The notes beneath the pieces were generated by a model, which saw nothing but the letters and a program-made list of their open reading frames with translations, made no database searches and was not told the DNA's origin. Made by a program: the position numbers and the translations under genes. 64,000 nt of DNA from Lytechinus variegatus (taxonomy: Eukaryota; Echinodermata; Echinoidea; Temnopleuroida; Toxopneustidae). This document shows, piece by piece, positions 1 through 11,869 of the stretch. Where the stretch lies: assembly GCF_018143015.1 (NCBI RefSeq), contig NC_054743.1:36335243-36399242 (forward strand). Reading direction: 5' to 3'. The first letter of the stretch is position 1. Every line of letters starts with the position of its first letter.

Positions 1-169
1 CGGGCCCTATCGTGAAAAACACATCCTTTTTACGTGTTTTTTTTTGGTCGCGCATGGTATCCACTCGTCAATGTAAGTGGACCCCCGGGCTTCTACCACA
101 TCTACTCCTACAACATAGTAAATCTTCTTCGCCTCTCGTTCATTTTTTTCTCATTTTCACCCACTTTAT

Positions 170-560
170 CACCAGAATTTCACCATCATCATCAACATCG
201 TCATCATTGTCACTTTCCCCATCATCATCATCACTCTATCATTATCATGATCATCGCCATCATCACCGTCATCATCATCGTCATCAAAGGTATCAACATC
301 ACCGTGATCACCATCAAGGATGAAATAATTATCAACTGCATCACTATTATCATTATCATCATCATCACCGATGCATTCAATCTATCTCTGCATCATAATC
401 GTATGTATGATCATTACCACTACCATTTTCATCATCGTCATCATCATAACCATCTCCATCATCCATCATTTCTTTCATCACGCTTAACAACATCGTCATA
501 ATGTTCATCAGCGTCTCCCTCATCATCACCATCATCAACACCAGCACCATTACCACTAGA
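170..560. repeat. (CAT/ATG)n-rich microsatellite
   Basis: Long imperfect runs of CAT, CAC and CGT triplets. The His-rich and Ile-rich open frames across it are produced by the triplet repeat and are not genes. A similar tract lies at 4500-4950, on the other side of gene A. Confidence 0.9.
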
Positions 561-1035
561 ACAATGACATTACGACCTCCGTCACTACTTTCATCATCAA
601 CGTATTCGTGTTAATGTTGGCGTTTTGATATTCGGCATCACATCCGCCGTTCAACATCGTCAATCACGACTTGAGTTATTAAACTCAACACAAAATTATT
701 TTAGAAAACGAAGTTTATTGTAATATCAGCAAAACTCTTTTTCCTCGACGGTAAATACTGCCATGAATGTGTGCTAGAAAATGTGTCGATTTCAGCTTAG
801 AACAAAACGATTGTCGAAATAACGATGGAAATACAAATGAAAGACAGTGTATATTGAAAGACGAAAACACAAAATGAATATAAATTGATGAATTATGAAT
901 TGTCACAAACATTGCAATCGATTTCTCTTAATATACTTTTAAAACGTGAATGATTGTGCCCATTTATCTTAATAAAAATCTTCGTCGTATTACATGTATA
1001 TGTTTACTTAGTACCAAATTTATGTATTTTTCTAA
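561..1035. other. Intergenic, nothing recognised
   Basis: AT-rich sequence with no convincing exon, RNA gene or repeat end. The short minus-strand frame at 715-912 has no domain-like features. Confidence 0.5.
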
Positions 1036-1613
1036 AGGGATGCCCGGGCTGAAAATATAATTATATGTCTAAATAAATATAGTAAAATACACTAAGCTAA
1101 ATGCTGAAAATTTCATCAAAATTGGAAATAAATAACGGAGTTATTGAATTTTAATTTGTGACAATAGTAACATGCACGTCATCATGAATATTCATTGGGT
1201 TGGCTGATGATCCCACATCCCCACTTTCCTTTTTATAATTGTTTCATTTTTTTCCATACATGTGTGAACAATGTGTCTCCTTCATAATGAAATAAGTTGC
1301 AGCAATCAGTATCTAATGCATTAAATCAGTTGTCAATCCAATTGTTTTCAGTTCTTGGTAGAAATAGATTGAATTAACCTAATTTCATATAATAAAATAC
1401 AACAGAAGTGGGGATATGACATCAATTTGCTCAATGAATATTCATGATGACATGCCTAGTACTGTTTCACCGGAATAACATGAATAATGCAAATGTTTAG
1501 AATGCCATAACTTTGTTATTCCTTGTCCGATTTTAATCATATTTTTAGTGTTATGTTTATCTGATTTTTCTTTATCTGTTTATATCATCTTATTTTCAGC
1601 CCGGAGCATCCCT
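1036..1613. mobile_element. Foldback (long inverted repeat) non-autonomous DNA element
   Basis: The ends are inverted copies: AGGGATGCCCGGGCTGAAAA on the left matches TTTTCAGCCCGGAGCATCCCT on the right in reverse complement with small differences. Inner parts also mirror each other, for example the words around ATGAATATTCAT at about 1183-1195 and 1436-1446. There is no coding capacity. The short length with long arms suggests a MITE-like foldback. No clear target duplication was seen. Confidence 0.75.
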
Positions 1614-2269
1614 GTAACTTCACTCAATAGCTCGCAACAATGGATTATAAATAAATCGTGATTTTAGTGTGTGCTGTGAGGGAAAACCCGGCTTGGTTCA
1701 TGGGGAAGGATTAATCAGAAATTGCACACACAAAATTGGTAAAAATTACACAATTAATAAGTAAATAATACGTTGAAAGATATTGAATGACAATACAAAA
1801 TCTTAAAAGCAATAACAAACATAAGATTATGTGATATTATAAATTTCGATGCCCTTATTCTGTAACATATAAGTATTTAAAATACTGAAACTCAATACCG
1901 AATTTTACAGTACACATCATGAGATTAATCAGACACAAATGCATCCTTGTCAAGTGATTTGAATAAAATGTTTTCTGGCCGCAATGCCACAATTCAGACA
2001 TATTGTTGATTAAACATTTCCTGAAACAATTATTCATGGAGGTAAATGCATATTATCTATGAAATTTAAGGCAAAAAGAAGCTGCTGAAAACTGCTTATC
2101 TAAAAAAAAGAGCCAATGGAGTAAATTAGAGAGTCAAGAGGGGCCTAAGCTTTCGATCCTAGCAGAATCTTCGTCGGAGGCAAAATGACATTTCGATAAT
2201 CCAATATATTATCATTTTTGCTGTTTTTTGTATCCGAATAAAACCTTTGCGATAGGTTAAAAGGGTACA
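1614..2269. other. Intergenic, nothing recognised
   Basis: AT-rich. The 60-codon minus-strand frame at 1855-2037 shows no motif. No other feature is seen. Confidence 0.5.
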
Positions 2270-2271
2270 TA

Positions 2272-2512
2272 CACTGTAAAAATTGCGGTGTTAAAACTGA
2301 CACCAATTGGTGTTAATAGAGGACCTCACCCTGAGGTGTTAAAATTACACCCTATAGAGATTAAACATAACATTAAACAGTGTAAATGTAACAACAAAAG
2401 GTGTTGTAATAACACCTATAGGTATAAAACTAACACCACCAATTTAACACCGGTGTAAAATAACTGGTGTGGTCCTCTATGTACACCGGTTAACACCACA
2501 GTTTTTGCTGTG
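2272..2512. mobile_element. TA-flanked MITE, GGTGTTA family, copy 1
   Basis: This 241-bp element begins CACTGTAAAAA and ends TTTTTGCTGTG, with TA on each side (2270-2271 and 2513-2514). The interior is largely the word GGTGTTA and its complement TAACACC in alternating orientation. Copies recur at 21765, 22982, 28202 and 33141. The TA duplication and CACTG-type ends suggest a non-autonomous Tc1/mariner-type element. Orientation is opposite to the copies at 22982, 28202 and 33141. Confidence 0.85.
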
Positions 2513-2755
2513 TATTGATAGGCTTAACTTGCCGAGAAAGAGTGCACAGTCAATCCGAACTGTGAAATTAAAACTACCACAAAGATTAACAATGACACAA
2601 ACTTCTCACTGTATCTGTGCTGTGCGTGTGTGAGCATCTTTTTTTCATTAAAGAAAGGGTAAAAAAAACTAACACAATTATCTGTACCTCAAATACCATG
2701 ATCAATAATGGCACAAGATTCCGTCAACTGCCTTCGGTATTAAAGAATAATATCA

Positions 2756-4315
2756 TTACAAATGTTCATCACCGAGTATATTCATACCGACGTTCTTGCT
2801 GAAGTCTAGCTCGGCATAGATAACCGAATCCGATTGTCGCGTCGCACTGCTCCCTGGCTCGGAGATATTCCGAGGGGAGGTAGATAAAGCACCCGACGGA
2901 CTTGACGACTTCTTCGAGTTCTTTTTTCTTGTGAATCTGTTTTTCCTCCCAACCGACGCATCGAGATTGTTAATACCGGAATGGTTTGTACCCTGTGACG
3001 TTCCGGGCTGTGACTGGTCTATTTGATTGTCGATTGATGTCGTAGACGTGCTGCGAGGAGTTATATTGTGATCAACACTCACCGGGGATGTTGATTTTGG
3101 TGCGTCCTTGCTTGAAGAGGCTGGTGACGAGACTGAAGGTGATGGTTCTCGTTGAGATTGCCCCGATCTGCTAGAGGGCGTGCGTTTTTTCTTCATTCTT
3201 CTTAGTTCAGAAGGTCGAAGCTTTTCGACATCGGATGGCTTCTTCGGCGCCACCGATTCCCTGTTGAGGTTCATGTTTTGACGTAAGGTGCTGTTGGGAG
3301 ATTTCTGAGCTATGGTTGAAGGACTGATAATGGACGATAAGAGATCTGGTTGGCTGTCACTCAGGGTGGGATTGTCAACACTATCCCCTCCGACAGCCTC
3401 ATCGGCATCGTCATCATCATCGTCATCATCTCGGATTATGGTTGTAAAGCCACGACCAGCTGCGATGGCCTCGGCATCAAGAACCATCTGGGGTTCCACT
3501 GGCTGTTCCTGACAAAAACGACACCGTCGATGTCGAAAGAGAATGAAGAGAACGATGACAAAGAGGAGGATAACCACGACACTAAGAATCCCGACGATGA
3601 TGAACGGAATCAGGGCCGTTGTTCCCGAGTTCGAATCGCTCTCGGGGTACGGACCGAGAGTGCACTGGTAGCGCTGGTCGACCCCTGGTAGGGAGGCATT
3701 ACAAGTGAAGGTGATAGAGGAGTCACTGGGTACTATTTCAAAGTGAGACACACTCACCATGGTGTCATCGCGTGTTATACTACTAGGGCCAATTGGGGCA
3801 CCATTACGTAACCACTGAAGCGAAGTCGACGACGACCCCGTAGACAAGCACCCAAGTTCGACACGATCACCTGCGAGCGTCCGCTCATTGTTCGGTGTCT
3901 TCTCGCACACGGGTATCCACGATGTTGGAAGCACAGTCAGCGTCGCGTTACGCGTTGACGCGGTTCCGTAAATGCAGCCGTAGAGCCCGCTGTCGCTTAA
4001 CCGCGTCGCGTTAATGAAGAGGTTATAATGACCGTCGTTGCGGTTACCGGCAATGAAAAAGCGGTTGTCTCGCGTGTTGTAGAGTTCTTCCTTGACCGGT
4101 GGATCGCCGGTGTAGCGGTGCCAGAAAACCGTCCTGGATACTATGTCCTCATCGAAGACACAGTCAAGTGTTACCGCTCGAGGAAAAACAACCGCTACGT
4201 CTGTTGGCTGGACAACAAATTGGCACGTCACGAGTGATACACCCCACCATGATAACAAGAACAATGCGAGATGAAACGATCTGCTATAGGCATCCATTGC
4301 GATGTATCTTTTCAT
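2756..4315 (-). CDS. Gene A: two-Ig-domain membrane receptor with a C-terminal ITIM-like motif
   Basis: This is a 519-residue intronless coding region. A hydrophobic leader covers about residues 14-31. Ig domain 1 (about 35-129) has C52, W65 and the D108xxxY112xC114 signature, and its RFFIAGNRNDGHYNL stretch resembles the first domain of Kirrel/NEPH proteins. Ig domain 2 (about 135-222) has C156, W168 and C205 plus an extra cysteine pair, C137 and C218. A transmembrane helix spans about 234-260 and is followed by RHRR, so the protein is type I. The 259-residue tail has an 8-Asp run (296-303), basic and Ser/Pro-rich stretches, and VIYAEL at 498-503. That fits the ITIM consensus (I/V/L/S)xYxx(L/I/V), a docking site for SH2 phosphatases. 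A role as an inhibitory or adhesion receptor is inference. The start could be M7 instead of M1, because a TATA-like run lies very close upstream. Genes B and C share the Ig design. Confidence 0.88.
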   Translation of the reverse strand: MKRYIAMDAYSRSFHLALFLLSWWGVSLVTCQFVVQPTDVAVVFPRAVTLDCVFDEDIVSRTVFWHRYTGDPPVKEELYNTRDNRFFIAGNRNDGHYNLFINATRLSDSGLYGCIYGTASTRNATLTVLPTSWIPVCEKTPNNERTLAGDRVELGCLSTGSSSTSLQWLRNGAPIGPSSITRDDTMVSVSHFEIVPSDSSITFTCNASLPGVDQRYQCTLGPYPESDSNSGTTALIPFIIVGILSVVVILLFVIVLFILFRHRRCRFCQEQPVEPQMVLDAEAIAAGRGFTTIIRDDDDDDDDADEAVGGDSVDNPTLSDSQPDLLSSIISPSTIAQKSPNSTLRQNMNLNRESVAPKKPSDVEKLRPSELRRMKKKRTPSSRSGQSQREPSPSVSSPASSSKDAPKSTSPVSVDHNITPRSTSTTSIDNQIDQSQPGTSQGTNHSGINNLDASVGRKNRFTRKKNSKKSSSPSGALSTSPRNISEPGSSATRQSDSVIYAELDFSKNVGMNILGDEHL

Positions 4316-4331
4316 AATCCCTGTCAGTCAC

Positions 4332-4339
4332 ATATATAT
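4332..4339 (-). promoter_or_regulatory. TATA-like box upstream of gene A
   Basis: A TATATATA run on the minus strand lies 17-24 bases before the first ATG of gene A. If it directs transcription about 30 bases downstream, the transcript would begin after that ATG, which would favour the second methionine (residue 7). This is positional evidence only. Confidence 0.3.
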
Positions 4340-4499
4340 TGCCAGTCGCATAAGATGTGGAACCGATGGAGGTCTAGCTGACGTTATCCTGTGACAACGG
4401 GCATGATGAGGCGTACCAGTGACTGAAACAACATGACAGAGAAAAGATGTATGATATAATGAGTATCAAAGATAAAGGAATCATTCAAATTGCCACCAT

Positions 4500-4950
4500 A
4501 ATCACCACAGTCATTAACATCGTGATAATCAGTAAGAGCAGCATCATTGGCATCACCACATCGTCATGATCATTATTTATTTTCATCACCAACTAACATC
4601 ATCATCAAAATCGGCATGTCGTCGTCATCACAATCTCATCACCATCATCATCATTGTCATCACCATTACCCCTCGTCACAATCATTCCCTATCACGATCA
4701 TTATTACCATTAGCACCACCGTCATCATCATCACCATCATCATCACCACCACTAACACCACCACAATTATCATCATCGCCATCATCCTAATTATCATCAC
4801 CATACCACCATCATCCTAATCAACATTTACACCATCACCATCGTAATCACCATCATCACCACCGTCACAAGCATCATCAGCATCATCATCGTCGTCGTCA
4901 TAACTATCACCATCAAAAAATTCATCATCTTCACTAGCATCATCACTATT
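4500..4950. repeat. (CAT/CAC)n-rich microsatellite
   Basis: Dense CAT, CAC and ATT triplets just upstream of gene A. The open frames with His/Ile/Ser runs across it are repeat artefacts. Confidence 0.9.
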
Positions 4951-7843
4951 TAAGCTTTATCGTCATCATTAGCCATGGCGGAGCCTCGGAGCCCAACATC
5001 GCCACCATCACCACTGTCCTCTCTTTCGTTACCAAATCAATAATTGTACAAAGCTCGCCCAATCATCCATCCTTCTTGTCACTCCCCCCCCCCCCCACCG
5101 GACGTGCAACCATTTATATTATCTCGGAATACACCTCAACCATGGATTTGATTCCGATCAAAGTTGATTGAATACAAATCTGTATCAACTAAAAAAGTAA
5201 TTGCACTTGTACAGTTTCTTATTAAATTGTTATACAAGTATATTTCAGTAAAGATCAAGAATATCATGAAACCATTTCAATGCAAAAACATCAATCACAT
5301 AACTCGAACGAATCTAAGGCAATAAAACTATTTTATGTACACATTCCCATCGAGTCTCCCGTATCCTTATCAGTTTCATAAAATCACGTAGTTTTTCTAA
5401 AATAATGATCTAAACAATAACCATGTTGATACTTACTAACCTGAAGATTCAGTTTTCATGTGCATCTGCAAAAAATGAAAGTAGACGATGATACACACTC
5501 GTTTAATACGTCGCTGTTTCATTCATTGACTTGTGTATTTCGGCTTCGATCTGCTTTCTACCTACGATAACACATTCTACCTGTATGTTGTGGCTATTCT
5601 CCTATTCACAGGATTCATGACATGTTTTCGGTTGATGTTGACGAATATTTGACCATCGTTATTTTTACCTCCCGACGAAAAGCAAAGAAATCTTCTTGTT
5701 AATATTTAAACGTCAACCCAAAACATGCTCTATTGTTACTCCAACAGCAGTCCGTTGGTTGGAAGTGTATTATGGTCTCATTGTGTTGCCCACACAATAC
5801 TTGTCTTAGCGCAGACGACACGCCTGACCGATCCCCAAAACGATATTCCGAGCCTTTGCCACATGCAAACAGAGATATATCATGACTCAATGCCTGGCAT
5901 TTGTTCTCTTTTGTGTGATTCCAAGACTCGACTTGTTTCATATGCAAATCAGGTAGGTCACTGTGTCTTTTGTGGCGGAGTACAAAAACAGTCAGGTTCA
6001 CCTTTCAAGGTTTCCTCTTGAGCAGAAAAAACTGCAAAATATGGAAGAAATTTCAAGTTTCCCATGGCGGTTTTGAAAGTGAAAAAGAATTGCTATATTC
6101 TCTTCTCTGGAGGAAAAAGAAATCGGTCTGAAAATTGCAGGTGAAAGGTGGGGTTGAGGGACGTCCTCTCTCCATTCAAATATATCCCAAAATCCTAGCG
6201 ACCATTTTCATATCTGAAAAGAAAAAAGAGAAAATATATATTCCAGATGGCATAGTCATTCAAAAAAGGTTTCCTTCATGAGAAATGTCGTTCAGCCGAC
6301 TATAATAATCCGAAAACAGAGACAGACATCAAAGTTTTATTAATCTTATATCAGACGACGATGGTGATGATGATTTCCTTGCAAATCAATTAAAAATGTT
6401 TATTTATGTATTTCTTTATAAACACGATAAAGGCGGAACATCAAAACCAGAAAACAAAGGGGCTTCATTCCCCTCATCGTATGTTACTTTTAATCCTTTC
6501 TTATTTTTTAGCTGAATTCATAGCAGTTGCAAGAGTCAACTAGTCTACCCCAGGCCTGAAAGCTAAAAAAAGTGAATGAGAGAGATTTGAGATTTATTTA
6601 GTTCCTTTTACGAGTTGTAAATAAAATAAAACAAAACCATAACAACAGGTAAGGAATTTCATTTTCATAGTTCTTATTACATCTAATCTGTTTCATCCGA
6701 ATGAAGCTATGGAAGTTTTTATCTAAACATAGAAATTAGTAGAAATTTGGCCATTTGGGGGATGTGGGATATTTTGCAACAAATGTGCAGAGGCATACCC
6801 TGTTGTCATGGTTATCTAATTCGTCTTAAGATTTAGCTTTTACGTCTTCTTCCATGTACATATTTTACATTGACCTACTGTACTTTACATTCATTGTTTT
6901 TGTACTATGCTCATCATTGACTTATATATTCTACATCGACATGATCGAAAGAGGTGAAATTTCAATATGAAGAAAATGAATGTTGAATTGAATTGAAAAA
7001 AAGGCTTTGATATGTCGTGCGATGAGTTATATGAACTCGTTATGTCCGCTGTTTTTTGCCAGGTTTGATCCTCTGCTTCGAGCAATCAAAAGTGGAACTG
7101 TATTGAATAATTCCATCATTGGGACTTGGTACAAAGATAGATAGATAGATAGATAAATAAATAAACAAATTTAAAAAAATGATATTTATCATGATAAAAT
7201 TCAATTCGCATCCAAAGGCTGAATTACATGAATTCGTATAGAGTACAAATTTTAGTATAAAAACAAACAACGTATATCAATGCCTATCTGGAAGGGGGAT
7301 ACACAGAGAAATGTATGCAAAAGAAGAAGTAATGTCAGAAAGAAGAATGGGAAGAAATTAGGGGTAGACTTAAGTTATACCATTTCAATATAATGAACAT
7401 TTTTAACATGAATATATATTTTAGCAATATTTAAAGAATAACAATGTGTTTCCCACTTCGTAAAGAGTGGATTTGTATGAAATAATGTTTTTTAAAGAAA
7501 ACAAACAAACAAAAGATATTAAAAATGGATGAATTGAAAAGAGAGAAACATTCATGGCATGTATTCCATATACAACAGCTTTTTAAATAAGCAGTAATGT
7601 TGGTTGGTATTGTTATCGATGTGCTTGATTGATAATGGTATCTATTCTAAAGGAAAATTGTGCCGATAATAGTTGCCAGAAACGGAATCATTGATAATAT
7701 TACAAAGAGTTGTCTTAAAAGGAATCGAATACAAAATATGCGGAATACAGAAGATGACATTGAAGTAAAATGATCTGGACACAAGTAAAGGTAAATGCAA
7801 CGTGGATTATGTCAAGGGTAAATCAGCAGTATACAGTTATACA
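4951..7843. other. Intergenic, no gene recognised
   Basis: AT-rich DNA with a poly-C run near 5086 and a short TAGA tract near 7137. The pair of overlapping opposite-strand frames at 5699-6021 (about 100 codons each) has no domain, leader or splice context that I recognise. No repeat ends were resolved. Confidence 0.45.
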
Positions 7844-8155
7844 GGCCCGTATTCTGAAGTCAGGATTAACTTAGACTCAGGTTTGAAGTTGTAGTTTAAG
7901 TATGGGAAGCCAAAAGTATCATTTTTTTTATTAAGTTGTACGTTTCTTATGTTTGACTGTGCTCTTTCCTGATTCATCGATGGTGAAGACAATAATCTAT
8001 ATATAATTCCTAGACAATTATAAATGATTTGAGAGCCAAATGGGCTGAAATTTGATATCTCTACTGTTAGTGATTTATGTGACAATTGGCTGTCCATACT
8101 TAAACCACAACTTTAAACCCGAGTTTAAGTTAAACCCGACTTCAGAATATATGCC
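7844..8155. mobile_element. Foldback MITE with GGCCCGTATTCTGAAGTC ends
   Basis: The left end GGCCCGTATTCTGAAGTC is mirrored by GACTTCAGAATATATGCC at the right. The trinucleotide ACA flanks both ends (7841-7843 and 8156-8158), compatible with a 3-bp target duplication as in Harbinger-type elements. There is no coding capacity; the minus-strand frame at 7837-8097 lies within it. A related element is at 13561. Confidence 0.7.
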
Positions 8156-9954
8156 ACAGTGTCTAACCCCACTTCCCATCTCTTAGTCTTTCCTTAAAAC
8201 TCCCAACTAAGGAAACCACTCACACACTCAATACTGCCTTAAGAATAGACTAAAAAAAGAAGAAGAAGGAATTAGCGTAAAAATCTGACTTGCGAATTGA
8301 AATCACTTGCTATTTCGTTTCCGCATTCTGGCTTATTCCAACGTACATTTCAACGTATTTCAGGCAAATGATTAAAAATTAAATAAAATCACAGGCCAGC
8401 GAGTGTAAACTATAACTCTCCTAATCTATCAATTTTTCTGGCGCTATGTCAGAAGATGAATATACCAATAGAAACACACAAAAAATGCAAAGAGAAAAAT
8501 AAAATGATTATCGCAAGCCGTTTAACAAAAGCAACTTTTTCTTTTGACAAAATTGAAATTACCTTCTTACAACAATAAAAAAAAAATAAAAACCGAGCTC
8601 TTCAGCATATGTTGGTGGCCGCAATATACAGTATACATATTTTAAAAATTGATAAGAATTTGATGTTATAGTTGTTGTGGCTCATACACATCATCTGTCC
8701 CGATCCTTCGATTACATCTTGTACTGGAAGGCTACATATTTTAAATAGCATACCGTATTAAGTACATGAAGTAAGAAGTCTATATAAGCTGCTTTAATTT
8801 CTGATAGGTACCAAAATTAACCCAAGTGTAAGAGGATTGCGGGGGATGGTGGGCGGGTATTACGGGACTGAGTACCAAGAAAGGAAAAAGTGTTTTTTTT
8901 CACCCATCTCTTATCCTCTTAACCGTTCTTACGGTAAATTTGGCTTAATAGCTGGCAAAGTTCACCAACCTTCCTCACCTCATTCGCTTACTCATCAGGG
9001 ATAGTGGTATAAAAGGGGGCAGTGAGAGAAATGGGGAAGGAGAGAAAAGGAAAGTATATCTCAAAAAACGGAAGACAATTTAAGAAAAGAGACAGGAATC
9101 TACCCCCAAATAGGCCTGAGTCGTGTAACTCATTTTTATTTAATTTCACGATATTTGAGTTTAAAATGGAATGGCATCACTCCCATCACTGTGGATGGAC
9201 GGAATTGCATTTATTTAGACGAAATGAAAGTAGGCCATTGTGGTGAGTTGAAGAGCTGGTAGTATAGACGAATTGGCAATTTACCGGCGCACGCCACCCT
9301 TCTGGTGCCATGAGCCTAATTACATCAGGAGGGCTCAAGATATTCGTTCGACCCAACCCATTCGAACTTTTTTCAATTTGATGTTGCTGAGTGACACAAA
9401 TGTATGAATATGATTCAAAATCTAACACTGATTCTAGAAATGGTAACTACTGAACTTCCTTCGCCCGAGTGACTTGGAACTATTTTTTTTTGACTGGCGG
9501 ACTAATTAGGGCTATTTTACTGTTTCAGTCGATGAATTTGATACATTCATAGTTATCTTCATAAATGACGATTTATTTTTAAAATGAGCTGGCTACGGTA
9601 CCCTTTCCTGGTCAGATATGAAATGCCAGATATATATCCTATCAAAAGGTAGTAAACATTCCACCCTCTAATTTCACATTTATTTTTTATGAATTTTTCA
9701 CAAGTGCCATTTTAACACACAAGTCTACGGGGAATGTTTTACGCGCGTGACACCTTCTACCCGATCACAAGCCTAGTGTCGCAGATGGCGTCTTTCAATA
9801 CCAGTAATGTGATATTTATATTTTCTAGTACATGTCTACAAATAATACTCATCATCGAGAGCATTGGTAAGAATCACACACAATTTGGAACAGTTCAAAC
9901 ACACCCGAGTCAGAGCTGAGGGCTTTTAGAACTGTTATACCGCTGTTATAATGC
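8156..9954. other. Intergenic, no gene recognised
   Basis: AT-rich. The small frames at 9022-9246 (plus) and 9186-9428 (minus) overlap each other and show no recognisable domain. No RNA gene or repeat boundary is seen. Confidence 0.45.
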
Positions 9955-10144
9955 CACTCTAAAAATTCGAATGTTAAATTAACATTTGAAAGGTTGAAGG
10001 AGTGACAACCTTTTCCAAATGTTACATCCAACCTTGTATAAAGCTGAATCCAACATTTTAAGTGTTGGGTGGAACCATTTAAAGTGGAAAATGCAACATT
10101 TAGAAAATGTTGTCACTCCTCCAACATTTTTTGGTTTTCGAGTG
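9955..10144. mobile_element. Short MITE built on AACATTT/AAATGTT words
   Basis: The ends are CACTCTAAAAATTCGAATG and, on the other strand, CACTCGAAAACC. The 190-bp interior carries repeated AACATTT and AAATGTT words in both orientations and two copies of a GTCACTCC-like motif. It resembles the TA-flanked MITEs at 2272 and 50041 in design, but no TA duplication is visible. Confidence 0.6.
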
Positions 10145-10683
10145 TGGCAACAACTGTTTGTAATTAATGTCTGAACAAAATGATGCCGTATTAAGATAGT
10201 GATATCCTTTTTATTTGATATACTATCCTACTCTCAATATTATGATCAAGAGAACTATTCATTACTAACATTGATTAGTAAATTGTCCTGTGAGGTGAAA
10301 TAAATGACTGGTCATAATTTATGGCAGATTTTGGCCAATCATTTAACTAGGATCCATGCTAATTGCTACCATTTATACCAATTTGATAATTACCTTCGCT
10401 TGAATTTCGGAACCGTGTGGGGCCTGTACTGCCCAGATAGTATTCCTCTTCTCTGACCAAAGTCATACAAGTTCTCCCTGCATGGGGTATAAGGAATACA
10501 ATGCCACTCTGCTTGATCGACACTGATTAAAAAGAAATTTCCTTCATCAAACATAGTAGACCGGCATACAATGCCCATTGTACGACAAGCAATAACTGTC
10601 CAGATTTACAGATCAAGTCTGTATAAATTGCATTCCTATATAGCAAATATAGGGTTTGATTCATGCATGGAATATTATGCATA
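10145..10683. other. Intergenic, nothing recognised
   Basis: No supported gene. Frames at 10390-10769 are short and overlap on opposite strands. Confidence 0.4.
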
Positions 10684-11478
10684 CAGTTTGAGTAAAAAAA
10701 AATTGACACCTCACAAACCCCCAACTTTAAGGGGAAAAAACAAACCAGGAACGCATAATCAGTATACATGACGAGAAAGAGGATATTCTCTCAAATAATT
10801 TTATACCATATTCACGTGATATGTGTTAATGCTTGAACAGGAGGTATTCTTTGCAGTGATGTAAATTTTGATTTGCGCCAAATTAAGGCACAACTGCAAT
10901 GAATCCAGTTGTCTATGATGTCATAATCCTACAAGGGTTGCTTTAAAACCATTTCAAAACATCTTTTCAGTAATTTATATTATAATTGTTTTAGAAAAAA
11001 AACACATTTTAGTTTCGATTCTCAAGTTAATTCCATTGAAAAGGGATTAGCAAAATAACGTGTTTACAAACCCATGAAGGATTAAGACATCATTGGCATC
11101 TGGATTCATTCATTGCAGTTACTTACTTTGGCGCAAGTCAAAATTTACGTCACTGTAAAGAGTACCTCCTGGGGCCCGTTGCAGAAAGAGTTGCGTTTAA
11201 ACGCAAGTCAAAAAAATCAACCGCAAATCAAAAATGCGCGCTGTTGATTGGTTGAAAACCAAGTTGCGCATGATTTTTTGAGTTGCGATTGATTGCATCT
11301 CTTTCTGCAACGGGCCCCTGGTCATCAAAGCGTTAACGCATACCACATAAATATAGTATCAAATTATTTGGGAGAACATACTCTTTCAGGCCATGTATAA
11401 TGATTAAGCGTTAATGACAAATTTAATCCTTAAAATTCGGGATTTTTGAGGTGTCAAGTTTTGTTTTTACTCAAACTG
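10684..11478. mobile_element. Tc1/mariner-like non-autonomous element with long inverted arms
   Basis: CAGTTTGAGTAAAAA at the left is mirrored by TTTTTACTCAAACTG at the right, and TA flanks both (10682-10683 and 11479-11480). The arms continue inward, with mirrored GACACCTC, GGAGGTATTCTTTGCAGTGA-like and GCGCCAAA-like blocks, so most of the element can fold back. It carries no transposase. A second element is inserted in its right arm at 11171-11318, next to the block mirrored at about 10841. Confidence 0.8.
11171..11318. mobile_element. Palindromic MITE nested in the 10684-11478 element
   Basis: GGGGCCCGTTGCAGAAAGAG at the left is an exact inverted copy of the right end, CTCTTTCTGCAACGGGCCCC. 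The flanks CCTGG/CCTGG overlap the ends, so the target duplication is 3 to 5 bp depending on where the border is placed. Removing it restores the symmetry of the larger inverted repeat. Confidence 0.85.
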
Positions 11479-11869
11479 TAGGTAGGGTAAGAAATAAGGA
11501 TGTGGCCCACTTACGATTTAAGTTTTTTTTATTATTGTACACCTCAGGCAACAATAAGGTTGTTATCATCAACATATCTTTTCAGACTATGAAACATTTT
11601 ACAAACTGACAGAGAATATGATTACCGAACCGAGCATGGTTAATAATTGAATGTAGCTCACTTCAATAAAGATCTTGAACACGGTGTACGGTACGAAAAA
11701 AAATCCCTTGATGAGCAACCAGGAACTCTGAGTGAAAATACTACAGGTGCAAACTTTTGATAAAATTAGGTATTATGGTGTGTTTCGTGTTTCAATTAAA
11801 TAAGATTTCGAGACAGACGTATGGACGGAGGACGGAGCTTTATGTAATTAAATATGTTTTTTTTATTTT
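11479..11869. other. Intergenic, nothing recognised
   Basis: AT-rich spacer between two repeats. No gene signal is seen. Confidence 0.4.

Noticed and set aside
34-501. 155-codon His/Ile-rich frame
   Set aside because: Produced by CAT triplet repeats; no leader, domain or splice context.
5699-6021. Overlapping frames of about 100 codons on both strands
   Set aside because: No recognisable domain, leader or splice signals, and each is explained as a chance frame.
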